This document shows, one piece after another, positions 6,597 through 13,962 of a stretch of 15,071 bases of DNA; within the stretch, counting starts at the first letter, position 1, and each line of letters begins with the position of its first letter. The translations under genes were made by a program, and so were the position numbers. Under the pieces are notes generated by a model. The model was given only the letters and a program-made list of their open reading frames with translations. It was not told the DNA's origin and did not search any database. Origin of the DNA: DATKCN01 sp035513175 (GTDB taxonomy: Bacteria; Chloroflexota; Chloroflexia; Thermomicrobiales; CFX8); the NCBI GenBank assembly GCA_035513175.1, contig DATKCN010000160.1, forward strand, positions 1 through 15,071. Reading direction: 5' to 3'.

Positions 6597-6664
6597 CCCC
6601 TCAGGTGCTGCCGCACTCCCGGCACAGGGAGTGCGGCAGCACCTGAGGGGGCCGGGGGGTGAGG
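6597..6664 (-). repeat. 24-bp perfect hairpin with the shared 3'-end lead-in, after the MFS gene
   Basis: Positions 6597-6620 and 6627-6650 are exact inverted repeats of 24 nt with a 6-nt GGCACA loop, a very stable hairpin. On the minus strand it is preceded by the lead-in at 6664-6646, which matches the modC 3' repeat at 18 of 19 positions and begins one base after the MFS stop codon. No T-run follows on the minus strand, so transcript protection or Rho-linked termination is more likely than intrinsic termination. Confidence 0.65.
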
Positions 6665-6665
6665 G

Positions 6666-8309
6666 CTAGTCCGCTGTCGCGGCCCGTTCCTGTGGGGTAG
6701 TCGTCGCTGGCGCCGTTTGCGGCGCGACCGGCGCTCTGGCGTGGTTGCGGATCATGAAGGCCACGCCGACGCCGAGCAAACATGCCGCCGCGCTGACGAG
6801 GAAGGTGTCGTGCAGGGCCGAGACGGAGCTCTCCTGAATGCTCAGGTAGATCGATGGGAGCAGATCAGCCTGACCGGCAGGAATGATCGTCGCCAGCTCA
6901 TCGAAGCGACTGTTGCGGGCCAACTCGACCACCTCGGCCCGCGTCGCGGCGTCGAGCGGGGTCACTTCGAGGTCGGCTCGCACGTACGATACGACGCGGC
7001 TCTGCAGGATGGAGCCCAGCACCGCAATGCCGAGCACCTGCCCGATGTTGCGGGTGGTGTTGATAATGCCCGAGGCGCTGCCGGAGATGCGCGGCGGGAC
7101 CTCGCGCATGGCGGCGGCCGTCATTGGCGCGAATGTCAGCCCCATGCCCGCGCCGGTCACCAGCAGCGCCGGGAACAGGCTCTGCCAGGTGGTGTCGAGC
7201 GACGACTGCATGATGATCAGCAGGATGCCGGTCGTTACCAGCGAAAGGCCGGTTACCAGAATCCAGCGCGCTCCCACGCGGTCGGTGAGTCGCCCGGCCA
7301 GCGGCGCCGTGATCATGATCGTCAGCGACATCGGGATCAGCGACAGTCCGGCCCGGATCGGCGTGAATCCAAGCGTCCCTTGCAGGAAGAGGGTCAGCGG
7401 GAAGAAAATGCCGAACATGCCGAAGGCCATGACCCCGGTGATGACGTTGCCAACCCAGAAGTTTCGCAGCTTGAACAGCTCGATCTTCATCATCGGGTCG
7501 TCGACGCGCTTCTCCCACCACACGAAGGCCACCAGCAACGCGGCCCCGGCGGCAAACAGCCCCAGAATGAACGGATCGCTCCAGCCCATGCGGTTGGCCT
7601 CGATCAGGGCGAAGACGACGGCGAAGATGCCGAAGCCGGACAGGAACAACCCGCCCCAGTCGATGCGGCGGCTGGCGTGCGGATCGACCGATTCCGGCAC
7701 GATCAGCAGCGTGAGCGCGATGGCGGCGATGCCAACCGGGATGTTGATCAGAAAAATCCATTCCCAGGCGTAGTTGGTGACAATCAGCCCTCCGGCGACG
7801 GGGCCAATGACCGCCCCGAGCGCCACGATGCCGCCCCAGATGCCCATCGCTGCCCCACGCCGCTCCGGCGGGAAGGCCACGGCGATCAGCGACAACGTCT
7901 GCGGCATCATGAACGCGCCGCCGATGCCCTGCAGCACGCGCGCGGCGATCAGGGCGTTGACTCCAGAGACTCCGACGAAGTCGCCCAGCCAGCCGGAGAC
8001 GCCGCACAGGCCGGAGGCGACGCTGAAAATCACCATGCCGATGATGAACAGCCTGCGACGCCCGAAGACGTCACCGATCCGCCCGAACGACAACAGCAGC
8101 ACGGCATAGGCCAGAATGTAGGAGTCCAGCACCCACTGGATTTCGGCCAGATCGGCGCCAAGTCCGATCTGGATCTTGCGCTGGGCCACATTGACGATGG
8201 TCGTGTCCAGCAGCAGCATGAAGACTGCCAGGCAGAGCACCATCAGGATCAGCCACGGATTGCGGGCTGGCTGTGCGGCCATGCCGCGCGCGGGTCCGGG
8301 AGTCGACAT
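6666..8309 (-). CDS. DHA2-family (EmrB/QacA-type) 14-TM multidrug efflux transporter, MFS
   Basis: The 547-residue inner-membrane protein exports drugs in exchange for protons. Hallmarks in order: the TM1 motif LDTTIVN (34-40), loop 2-3 motif A GRIGDVFGRRR (76-86), motif B ARVLQGIGGAFMMPQTLSLI, and the antiporter segment LGAVIGPVAGGLIVTNYAWEWIFLINIPVG. About 14 hydrophobic helices and the total length fit DHA2, not the 12-TM DHA1 group. The C-terminal tail is Ala/Thr/Pro-rich. The start at 8309 is chosen because it falls just before the conserved N-terminus and follows GGAGAAAGAGA; the frame is open far upstream, but that stretch is the shadow of marR. It lies 86 nt after marR, which almost certainly controls it. 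Substrate cannot be read from sequence. Confidence 0.93.
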   Translation of the reverse strand: MSTPGPARGMAAQPARNPWLILMVLCLAVFMLLLDTTIVNVAQRKIQIGLGADLAEIQWVLDSYILAYAVLLLSFGRIGDVFGRRRLFIIGMVIFSVASGLCGVSGWLGDFVGVSGVNALIAARVLQGIGGAFMMPQTLSLIAVAFPPERRGAAMGIWGGIVALGAVIGPVAGGLIVTNYAWEWIFLINIPVGIAAIALTLLIVPESVDPHASRRIDWGGLFLSGFGIFAVVFALIEANRMGWSDPFILGLFAAGAALLVAFVWWEKRVDDPMMKIELFKLRNFWVGNVITGVMAFGMFGIFFPLTLFLQGTLGFTPIRAGLSLIPMSLTIMITAPLAGRLTDRVGARWILVTGLSLVTTGILLIIMQSSLDTTWQSLFPALLVTGAGMGLTFAPMTAAAMREVPPRISGSASGIINTTRNIGQVLGIAVLGSILQSRVVSYVRADLEVTPLDAATRAEVVELARNSRFDELATIIPAGQADLLPSIYLSIQESSVSALHDTFLVSAAACLLGVGVAFMIRNHARAPVAPQTAPATTTPQERAATAD

Positions 8310-8395
8310 CTGTGTCTCTTTCTCCGTGTGATCAGCGGGCAGGGGACAGGACGTCGTCGTTGCCTGAAAGGGGCATGATCCGCATATGCTTGTCG

Positions 8396-8833
8396 CTATC
8401 CACCCTCGGCCAACGCGTCCGCCAGCGCCTGAATCGAGCGGACGAACATTGGCCACTCGTGCGGCTCCAGTCGGTCGAGCGCGGCCTTCACCTGCGCCCG
8501 GCGCAACTGGTAGATGCGGTCTCCGAACGCCCTCGCCCGCGGCGTCAGCGAGACGATCACCTGGCGGCGGTCGTCCGGGTTGACCCCGCGCTCCACCATT
8601 CCGTCCTCTACCAGCCGATCGATCAGCTCCGACATGGTCGGCATGGCGACTCCCAACGCGGCAGCGCCATCGCCGACCGTGCTGCTGCCGTGGTGGAAAA
8701 GGTGCACCATCGCTCTGATCTGTCCGATCGAGCGGCCCGCCGCTTCCGGATGCGCCGCCACCGAGGCGTGCAACCGCTTGCCGATCTCCGGCAACACCGT
8801 CAGGACCTGTGAGATCGCGTCTTCCTGATTCAC
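8396..8833 (-). CDS. MarR-family winged-helix repressor
   Basis: The 145-residue protein has the MarR layout: helical N-terminus, HTH at about residues 36-80 (SIGQIRAMVHLFHHGSSTVGDGAAALGVAMPTMSELIDRLVEDGMVER), the wing with NPDDRRQVIVSLT (85-97, the DxRR pattern), and a C-terminal dimerisation helix pair. MarR proteins repress adjacent efflux genes until a phenolic or drug-like ligand releases them. The chosen start is the GTG at 8833, with GAAGGA about 6 nt upstream. An ATG 66 nt further up (8899) would overlap the promoter. It heads a two-gene unit with the MFS pump and is divergent from hemA. Tandem palindromes at its promoter suggest autoregulation. Confidence 0.92.
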   Translation of the reverse strand: MNQEDAISQVLTVLPEIGKRLHASVAAHPEAAGRSIGQIRAMVHLFHHGSSTVGDGAAALGVAMPTMSELIDRLVEDGMVERGVNPDDRRQVIVSLTPRARAFGDRIYQLRRAQVKAALDRLEPHEWPMFVRSIQALADALAEGG

Positions 8834-8841
8834 GCAGTTTC

Positions 8842-8872
8842 CTTCGGTAGTCGAACTGTTCGTCTTCCGAAC
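8842..8872. promoter_or_regulatory. Two tandem palindromes, candidate MarR operator
   Basis: On the minus strand GTTCG-N5-CGAAC (8872-8858) is followed after one base by GTTCG-N5-CGAAG (8856-8842). The first dyad is perfect, the second has one mismatch, and the units repeat at 16 nt. They start in the -10 and end 8 nt before the marR start codon, so occupation would block transcription of marR and the pump. Confidence 0.6.
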
Positions 8873-8899
8873 TATACCGGCGGATAGCCTTGCCGGCAA
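8871..8899 (-). promoter_or_regulatory. marR-MFS promoter
   Basis: Minus-strand TTGCCG (8899-8894) and TATAGT (8876-8871) are separated by exactly 17 nt; the -10 matches consensus at 5/6 and the -35 at 4/6. The predicted start of transcription, near 8864, lies inside the first palindrome. Confidence 0.6.
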
Positions 8900-8963
8900 C
8901 TGTCCAACTGGGCAGGTAGCGAGGAGCGCTCCGTCGTCGCTGTCGAGGCGGCACAGGCGGTCC

Positions 8964-8992
8964 TTGACGGCGCTCAGACTTGCGGGTTAACT
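8964..8992 (+). promoter_or_regulatory. Possible hemA promoter
   Basis: TTGACG (8964-8969, 5/6 to the -35 consensus) is followed after 17 nt by TTAACT (8987-8992), a poor -10 (3/6). This would give a leader of about 78 nt before the hemA ATG. Tentative. Confidence 0.35.
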
Positions 8993-9076
8993 GGGGTAGG
9001 CGCGGCTATGCATGCAGGTTTGCCCAGATTTCCGGGGGGATCCACGCTCCGGAGGGGTGCTGAAGGGGTTTGAGTC

Positions 9077-10342
9077 ATGCAATTGTGCATGATCGGCGCG
9101 AACCATGAACGGGCCGCCATTGCCGCGCGCGAGCGGCTGGCCTTCAGCGACGCCGACATCCAGCCCGCGTTGCTGGAGTTGCAGAGGATGGCTGGCGAAG
9201 GGTTGATCCTCTCCACCTGCAACCGCACCGAGGTGTACGCGCTGCTCGATGACCATGGCGATGGTTGCGAAGCGCTTCACAACTTCCTTGCCGACAGCCG
9301 GAGCGTGTCGACAGATGCCCTCGCGGCCTGCACGATCACGCTCTCCGGGCGCGACGCCGCGCGGCATCTGATGCGGGTGGCCTGCGGGCTCGAGTCGATG
9401 ATGCTCGGTGAGTCGCAGATACTCAGCCAGGCGCAACGGGCGCTCACCGCGGCGCGGGTGGCGGGCAGCGCCGGGCCGATTCTGTCCCGCCTGTGCATGA
9501 ACGCGCTGCGCACCGGGAAGCAGGCCCGCACCCGCACCGCTATCGCCCGCAACCGCCTTTCGATCTCCCACGCCGCGATCGATCTTGCCGGCCGCGACCT
9601 CAACGGTCTCAACGGGCGATCAATGCTGGTGATCGGGGCCGGGCAGATCGCGACGGTTGCCGCGCGACTATTGCGCAACGCGCGTGTGGCCGACCTCGTG
9701 ATCGCCAACCGCACGGAGGCGCGCGGCCTCGCGCTGGCGGCGGACACTGGCGGCCGCTACATCCCGCTGAGCGACGTGCCCGGCGAGCTGGCCGGCATGG
9801 ATGGGCTGTTCGCCGCCGCTGCCGCGCCCGGCTACGTGCTTGATGTCGCGACGACTCACGCGCTGTCACGCGGACGGGCAACGCCGCTGGTGGCCGTCGA
9901 TCTGGCGGTGCCGCGCACGATCGAACCTGCGCTTGGCGACACCGGCTGGATGCGCCTCTACAGCGTTGACGACCTGCAGGACATCTCCGACGACAACCGT
10001 TCGCGGTATGAAGACGAGATCGCCAAAGTCGAAGCGATCGTCGAGCGCGCCACAAGCGAATTCATGGACTGGTGGCGTGCCCGCTCCGTCGTGCCGGCCA
10101 TCACAGCGCTGCACGAGCGCGCCGAGACGATCCGTCGGAGCGAGCTCGAGCGCGCCATGCGGCGGCTCGGCCACCTCTCCGAACGGGATCGCGCCATGGT
10201 CGAGGCGCTCAGCACTGCCATCGTGAACAAGATGCTCCATTACCCGGTCACGCGCGTGAAAGCTCACGCGGAGACGGGGCGGCACGAGCAGTCGAGCGAG
10301 CGACTGCTGGAGCTGTTTGGGCTCGGGGACAGTGAAAAGTGA
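9077..10342 (+). CDS. hemA: Glutamyl-tRNA reductase
   Basis: The 421-residue cytoplasmic enzyme reduces glutamyl-tRNA(Glu) with NADPH to glutamate-1-semialdehyde, the committed step of C5-pathway haem synthesis. Features seen: N-terminal NHERAAIAARERL, the catalytic cysteine in STCNRTEVYA (C48), the conserved histidine in AARHLMRVACGLESMMLGESQIL (H97, GESQIL at 111-116), the NADPH fold with VIGAGQIATVAARLL (185-199), VDLAVPRTIEP, and a helical C-terminal dimerisation domain from about residue 315. Length is typical. AAGGGG at 9063-9068 lies 8 nt before the ATG. The last codons overlap an inverted repeat that fills the gap to hemL, 81 nt downstream. Known HemA control by haem occurs at the protein level; nothing here shows it. 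Confidence 0.96.
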   Translation: MQLCMIGANHERAAIAARERLAFSDADIQPALLELQRMAGEGLILSTCNRTEVYALLDDHGDGCEALHNFLADSRSVSTDALAACTITLSGRDAARHLMRVACGLESMMLGESQILSQAQRALTAARVAGSAGPILSRLCMNALRTGKQARTRTAIARNRLSISHAAIDLAGRDLNGLNGRSMLVIGAGQIATVAARLLRNARVADLVIANRTEARGLALAADTGGRYIPLSDVPGELAGMDGLFAAAAAPGYVLDVATTHALSRGRATPLVAVDLAVPRTIEPALGDTGWMRLYSVDDLQDISDDNRSRYEDEIAKVEAIVERATSEFMDWWRARSVVPAITALHERAETIRRSELERAMRRLGHLSERDRAMVEALSTAIVNKMLHYPVTRVKAHAETGRHEQSSERLLELFGLGDSEK

Positions 10343-10404
10343 AAAGTCGAAAGTGGGGGCGCACCTGCTCCCGGCTCGTCACTTTCCACTTTCGACCTAT
10401 CACT
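10338..10404 (+). repeat. Long inverted repeat spanning the hemA stop and the hemA-hemL gap
   Basis: GTCGAAAGTGG (10346-10356) pairs exactly with CCACTTTCGAC (10386-10396). Flanking AGTGA (10338-10342, containing the hemA TGA) pairs with TCACT (10400-10404) across a 3 by 3 interior mismatch. The loop is 29 nt. The hemL Shine-Dalgarno (GGGAG) starts about 9 nt later, outside the stem. Possible roles are transcript stabilisation or tuning hemL relative to hemA. Confidence 0.55.
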
Positions 10405-10423
10405 CGCTACAAGGGAGATCTGA

Positions 10424-11746
10424 ATGAAGACTGGAGCCCGTGTGGCCGGGCGGGAATTGACGCTCGATCGGTCGCGGGCGGCGATCGCGGCGGCGCGACG
10501 GGTGATTCCCGGCGGGGTGAACAGCCCGGCGCGCGCGTTTAGGAGCGTCGGCGGGCAGCCGGTGTTCTTCAAACGGGGGGTTGGCGCGCGGGTGTTCGAC
10601 ATCGACGGCAACGAGTACATCGACTACGTGCTGTCGTGGGGACCGCTGATTCTCGGGCATGCGAACCCGGCGGTGGTCGAGGCGGTGCAGCGCACGGCGG
10701 CCACCGGCACGAGCTTTGGGGCCCCGACGCTGGCGGAGACGGAGCTGGCCGAACTCATCCGCGAGATGGTCGGCGGCGCCGAGATGGTGCGGCTGGTGTC
10801 ATCCGGCACCGAGGCAACGATGACGGCGTTGCGGGTGGCGCGGACCTTCACCGGTCGCGACAAGATCGTGAAGTTCAGCGGCTGCTACCACGGCCATGCC
10901 GACATGCTGCTGGTGCAGGCTGGCAGCGGGGTAGCGACGCTGGGACTGCCCGACTCCCCCGGCGTGCCTGCCGGGGCGACAGCTGACACGCTGGTGGCGC
11001 CGTACAACGATCTGGCCGCCGTCGAGCAGCTGTTTGCGGAGTTTTCGGGCCAGATCGCGGCGGTGATCGTCGAGCCGGTGGCGGGCAACATGGGCCTGGT
11101 GCTGCCGGAGCCGGGCTTTCTCGCGGGTTTGCGCGCGCTCACGTCTGCGAATGACACGGTGCTGATCTTCGATGAGGTGCTGTCTGGCTTCCGGGTCGCG
11201 CTGGGCGGGGCGGCGGAGCGCTATGGCATCGAGCCGGACCTGATCACGCTGGGCAAGGTGGTCGGCGGGGGTTTGCCGCTGGCCGCGTATGCCGGCAAGC
11301 GCGAGATCATGCAGGTGGTGGCGCCGGCGGGGCCGATGTATCAGGCCGGGACGCTGAGCGGCAACCCCCTGGCGGTGGCGGCCGGGCTGGCGACGCTGCG
11401 CGGGCTGCGCGAACCGGGGGTGTTCGACGGCATCGTGGCGAAGACCAAGCGGCTGATCGATGGCATCGGCGAAGCGGCGGACGCGGTGGACGTTCCGGCG
11501 TTCACGACGCAGGCGGGCACGCTGGGCTGCGTGTTCTTCAACGAACAGCCGGTGACGAACTACGAGGAAGCGGCGACGAGCGACACGGCGCGCTTCGCGA
11601 GCTACTTCCACGGGTTACTGGAGCGGGGCGTCTACGTCGCGCCATCGCAGTTCGAGGCCATCTTTCTGTCCGCCGCCCACACCGACGAGGATATTGACGC
11701 CACGATTGCGATGGCGGGCGAGGCGTTGCGAGCGGCTAGCGGTTAG
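10424..11746 (+). CDS. hemL: Glutamate-1-semialdehyde 2,1-aminomutase
   Basis: The 440-residue PLP enzyme converts glutamate-1-semialdehyde into 5-aminolevulinate, the step after HemA. Evidence: IPGGVNSPARAFRSVGG near the N-terminus, YIDYVLSWGPLILGHANP, phosphate-binding SSGTEATMTALRVAR (126-140), FSGCYHGHADMLLVQAGSG, cofactor aspartate in LIFDEVLSGFR (D250), and the PLP-bearing lysine in LITLGKVVGGGLPLAAY (K278). Length matches the family. GGGAG sits 6 nt before the ATG. It is the second gene of a hemA-hemL unit, so the labile aldehyde intermediate can be handed over between co-produced enzymes. The final codons and stop lie in a TAGCGGTTA tandem duplication (11737-11745, 11751-11759). Confidence 0.97.
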   Translation: MKTGARVAGRELTLDRSRAAIAAARRVIPGGVNSPARAFRSVGGQPVFFKRGVGARVFDIDGNEYIDYVLSWGPLILGHANPAVVEAVQRTAATGTSFGAPTLAETELAELIREMVGGAEMVRLVSSGTEATMTALRVARTFTGRDKIVKFSGCYHGHADMLLVQAGSGVATLGLPDSPGVPAGATADTLVAPYNDLAAVEQLFAEFSGQIAAVIVEPVAGNMGLVLPEPGFLAGLRALTSANDTVLIFDEVLSGFRVALGGAAERYGIEPDLITLGKVVGGGLPLAAYAGKREIMQVVAPAGPMYQAGTLSGNPLAVAAGLATLRGLREPGVFDGIVAKTKRLIDGIGEAADAVDVPAFTTQAGTLGCVFFNEQPVTNYEEAATSDTARFASYFHGLLERGVYVAPSQFEAIFLSAAHTDEDIDATIAMAGEALRAASG

Positions 11747-11762
11747 CTGATAGCGGTTAAGG

Positions 11763-11796
11763 GCTGATGATAGCCGGCGCCGAGGCTATCATCAGC
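11763..11796. terminator. Hairpin between convergent hemL and ogt, probable bidirectional terminator
   Basis: GCTGATGATAGCC (11763-11775) and GGCTATCATCAGC (11784-11796) pair perfectly over 13 bp with an 8-nt loop, in the 63-nt gap between converging genes. T-tracts are weak on both sides (CTTTG on the plus strand, CTTAA on the minus), so termination efficiency is uncertain. Confidence 0.6.
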
Positions 11797-11809
11797 TCTG
11801 GCTTTGTCG

Positions 11810-12382
11810 TCAGACCGAGAGCGGCAGGGCTGGCTGCGACTCGGAGTGTGAGGTGACAAGGATCCCGAGGACGCGCGCCTCGTGGGCCAGCAGGGCCGTT
11901 TTGATGTGCAGGCCGCCGCCGAAGCCGGTCAACGAGCCGTCCGCGCCGATGACGCGGTGGCAGGGGATGACAAGCGGGATGGGGTTGGTGGCGTTGGCGC
12001 GTCCAACGGCGCGGGCTGAGCCGGGGCTGCCGAGCAGGTCGGCGATCTGGCCATACGTGTAGGTCGCGCCGAAGGGGATGCGTTGCAGGGCGTTCCAGAC
12101 GGACCGCTGCCAGTCGCTGCCCTCCGGCGCGAGTGGCAGGTCGAAGGTCTGGCGCATGCCCGACAGATACTCATGAAGCTGGTCGCGCACGCCGGCGGTG
12201 CGGGCGGCGTTGTGCTGGAGCACGTAGCCGTCGCGCGTTAGCTGATTCTGGATAGTGTCGGGATAGTTGCCCTCGTCGAACGAGAGACGCATGAGCGCGC
12301 CGCGCTCGTCGACGGCGAAGGTGACGGGTCCGGCCGGCGAAGCAACGGTGTCCATCCAGGCGATGCGAGTTTCGGCAGTCAT
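11810..12382 (-). CDS. ogt: Methylated-DNA--protein-cysteine S-methyltransferase (O6-alkylguanine repair)
   Basis: The 190-residue protein removes the alkyl group from O6-alkylguanine in DNA onto its own cysteine, a single-turnover reaction. The active-site motif IPCHRVIG is at 139-146 with acceptor C141. The DNA-binding winged helix is also clear (WQRSVWNALQRIPFGATYTYGQIADLLGSPGSARAVGRANATNPIPLVIPCHR), followed by LTGFGGGLHIKTALLAHE. The N-terminal 80 residues are the usual divergent ribonuclease-H-like domain. The ATG at 12382 is chosen over the in-frame GTG five codons upstream, because that codon lies within the GGAGGAG Shine-Dalgarno (8 nt before the ATG). It follows the ada-alkA fusion by 83 nt on the same strand, a gap holding a 7-bp hairpin (12402-12424), so the two are probably co-expressed alkylation-repair genes. 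Confidence 0.95.
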   Translation of the reverse strand: MTAETRIAWMDTVASPAGPVTFAVDERGALMRLSFDEGNYPDTIQNQLTRDGYVLQHNAARTAGVRDQLHEYLSGMRQTFDLPLAPEGSDWQRSVWNALQRIPFGATYTYGQIADLLGSPGSARAVGRANATNPIPLVIPCHRVIGADGSLTGFGGGLHIKTALLAHEARVLGILVTSHSESQPALPLSV

Positions 12383-12465
12383 TGTGTTCTCCTCCACTAC
12401 TACGCCACAGCATAGCGGTGGCGTGCCCCTGTTGCTATCCGGATCCTGCGATCAAACACAGCCTG

Positions 12466-13950
12466 TCACGCGGCGCTGCCGAAACGCTGCCAGAGATGGA
12501 ACGTGGCCAGGCTGCGGTAGGGGCTGAAGCGCTCCATCAGCGCCAGTGTCTCCTCGCGGCCGGGGCGCTGCTCCAGGGCGAAGAAGCGTTGCAGGCCGGA
12601 GGTCAGGCCGGTGTCGCCGACCGGAACGCAATCGAGGAAGCCGAACGAGCGCATCATCAGGTAATGCGCCGACCAGGGGCCGATGCCGCGCACGGCGCGC
12701 AGCGAGCGCTCGATGCGTGTGGCGGAAGCGTGCGCCATGTCGTCCAGCGGCAGGCGTCCCTCGGCCACCTCGCGGGCGGCGTCGATGATGTAGCTGGCCT
12801 TGGCGCGGGAGAACGAAAGCGCCGTGAGATCGGCCGGCTCGAGCGCTGCGACGCCCTGCGGCGACGGCGGCAGCCAGAGTCCATGCGCGACCTCATGGCT
12901 GGCGCGCTCGATCAGGCGGCGACGCAGCGTGTAGGCGAACGCCAGGTTGATCTGCTGCCCGACGACGGCCCAGACCAGGCCGTCGAACGGATCGGCCACC
13001 AGCGGCACGCGCAGCCCGCGCTGATCGACGATCAGGGGAGCCAGGTCGGGCGCGCCCGCCACCAGCGTCTCGAAGCGCAACGGGTCGATGGTTAGCCCCA
13101 GCATGGCCAGCAGGCGGGAGTGAACCGTGGCGTAGGCGGCAGGCGGGAGGTCCAACGGCAGCACGATCTTGCAGCGGGCGCGTCCCGGCTCCAGCTCCAG
13201 CCGCACGATGACGGGCTGGTCGTCGACGCGCATCGAGATCAGGCAGGCGCGGCCATCGACGCGCTCGGTCAGGCTGTTGGCGTCGCGCCCGAGATAGCGC
13301 AGCATGCGCTCGATGGGGTACTGGGCGGGCAGTTGCAGTTCGAACGCCGGCTGCTCGGGCAGCTTGCGAAAGGCGGCCGGGCTGGTCGCGTTGTGCTTGC
13401 GAAAGTTGGTGTTGAAGGCCGACAGGCTCTCGAAGCCGACGTCGAACGCGATGTCTGCCACCTGCCGGTCGCTGGCGAGCAGCAGTGTCCGAGCGGCGGC
13501 GACGCGGGCGCGGGTGAGAATCTCTGCCGGGGTGGAGTGGTAGTGCGTGCGGAACAGCTCGTGGAGCTTGCTGGAGCCAACGCCAGACGCGGCCACCAGC
13601 GCCTTGACGTTGGCGAAGGCGCCGGGATTGGCGAAGACAGCGGCAACGAGCCCTTCGACGATGCTCTCCCCGGCGTGGTAGCCGAGGTAGAAATCGTCCG
13701 GACGGCAGAGCTTGCAGGCGCGTAGCCCGGCAGCGCGGGCCTCCTGCGGTGTCGCGTAGAACGACACGTTCTCCGGATTCGGCTTGCGTGGCGGCTTGCA
13801 GGACGGCAGGCAGTAGATGCCGGTCGTGCGCACGCCGACTATAAAGACGCCGTCGTACTCGGTGTCCGAAGCCAGCATGCGGCCGACCATTTCGTCATGC
13901 GTGAGCGTCAGCGGTGTGCCGGTGTGCGTGCTCGTGTCCATGCCGATCAT
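12466..13950 (-). CDS. Ada metal-binding / AraC regulator / AlkA 3-methyladenine DNA glycosylase fusion
   Basis: The 494-residue protein joins sensor, regulator and repair enzyme. Residues 20-90 are the Ada zinc domain with four cysteines, C47, C51, C79 and C82 (RTTGIYCLPSCKPPR, RACKLCRPDDF); the first is the equivalent of the methylphosphotriester acceptor in Ada. Residues 95-195 are an AraC-type double HTH (VADIAFDVGFESLSAFNTNFRKH). Residues 205-310 match the AlkA N-terminal domain. Residues 320-494 are the HhH-GPD glycosylase, with hairpin VRGIGPWSAHYLMM (420-433) and catalytic aspartate in VPVGDTGL (D446). It excises alkylated purines and, when methylated, should activate its own operon. 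The O6-methyltransferase domain of Ada is absent but encoded next door. The first ATG (13950) is used; one at 13941 is equally possible and neither has a clear Shine-Dalgarno. A LexA-type box lies 13 nt upstream. Confidence 0.94.
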   Translation of the reverse strand: MIGMDTSTHTGTPLTLTHDEMVGRMLASDTEYDGVFIVGVRTTGIYCLPSCKPPRKPNPENVSFYATPQEARAAGLRACKLCRPDDFYLGYHAGESIVEGLVAAVFANPGAFANVKALVAASGVGSSKLHELFRTHYHSTPAEILTRARVAAARTLLLASDRQVADIAFDVGFESLSAFNTNFRKHNATSPAAFRKLPEQPAFELQLPAQYPIERMLRYLGRDANSLTERVDGRACLISMRVDDQPVIVRLELEPGRARCKIVLPLDLPPAAYATVHSRLLAMLGLTIDPLRFETLVAGAPDLAPLIVDQRGLRVPLVADPFDGLVWAVVGQQINLAFAYTLRRRLIERASHEVAHGLWLPPSPQGVAALEPADLTALSFSRAKASYIIDAAREVAEGRLPLDDMAHASATRIERSLRAVRGIGPWSAHYLMMRSFGFLDCVPVGDTGLTSGLQRFFALEQRPGREETLALMERFSPYRSLATFHLWQRFGSAA

Positions 13951-13962
13951 CGTAGCATGATG

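Larger units (their letters stand above)
6269..6665. other. Gene-free, repeat-rich intergenic region
   Basis: About 400 nt between the MFS gene and the inositol-phosphate synthase gene, both on the minus strand. It holds the synthase promoter at one end and three independent perfect inverted repeats (6382-6411, 6481-6524, 6597-6650), plus a weaker dyad GGCGTCC (6548-6554) / GGACGCC (6584-6590). Composition is lower in GC than the neighbours around 6270-6530. The synthase reading frame is open across most of it, but the translation looks like non-coding sequence. Confidence 0.6.

Noticed and set aside
6269..6625. In-frame N-terminal extension of the inositol-phosphate synthase (118 extra residues with a hydrophobic stretch)
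   Set aside because: It crosses the palindromic repeats and the synthase promoter, has no ribosome site at its first ATG, and its composition is unlike the real gene. The ATG at 6268 fits the HTH domain and the promoter.
6269..6665. CRISPR array or transposon remnant
   Set aside because: The three inverted repeats differ in sequence and spacing, with no repeated unit/spacer pattern, transposase frame or target-site duplication seen.
6717..8378. 553-codon plus-strand open frame
   Set aside because: Antisense to the MFS gene. It is rich in Arg, Asp, Gln and His without any recognisable motif, as expected from a GC-rich shadow.
8310..8954. In-frame extension of the MFS gene upstream of 8309
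   Set aside because: It is the shadow of marR in another frame, and the MFS family N-terminus begins right after 8309.
9077..9090. ATGCA-ATTG-TGCAT dyad over the hemA start codon
   Set aside because: Short arms falling on the Met-Gln-Leu-Cys-Met codons are plausibly chance; no supporting promoter feature.
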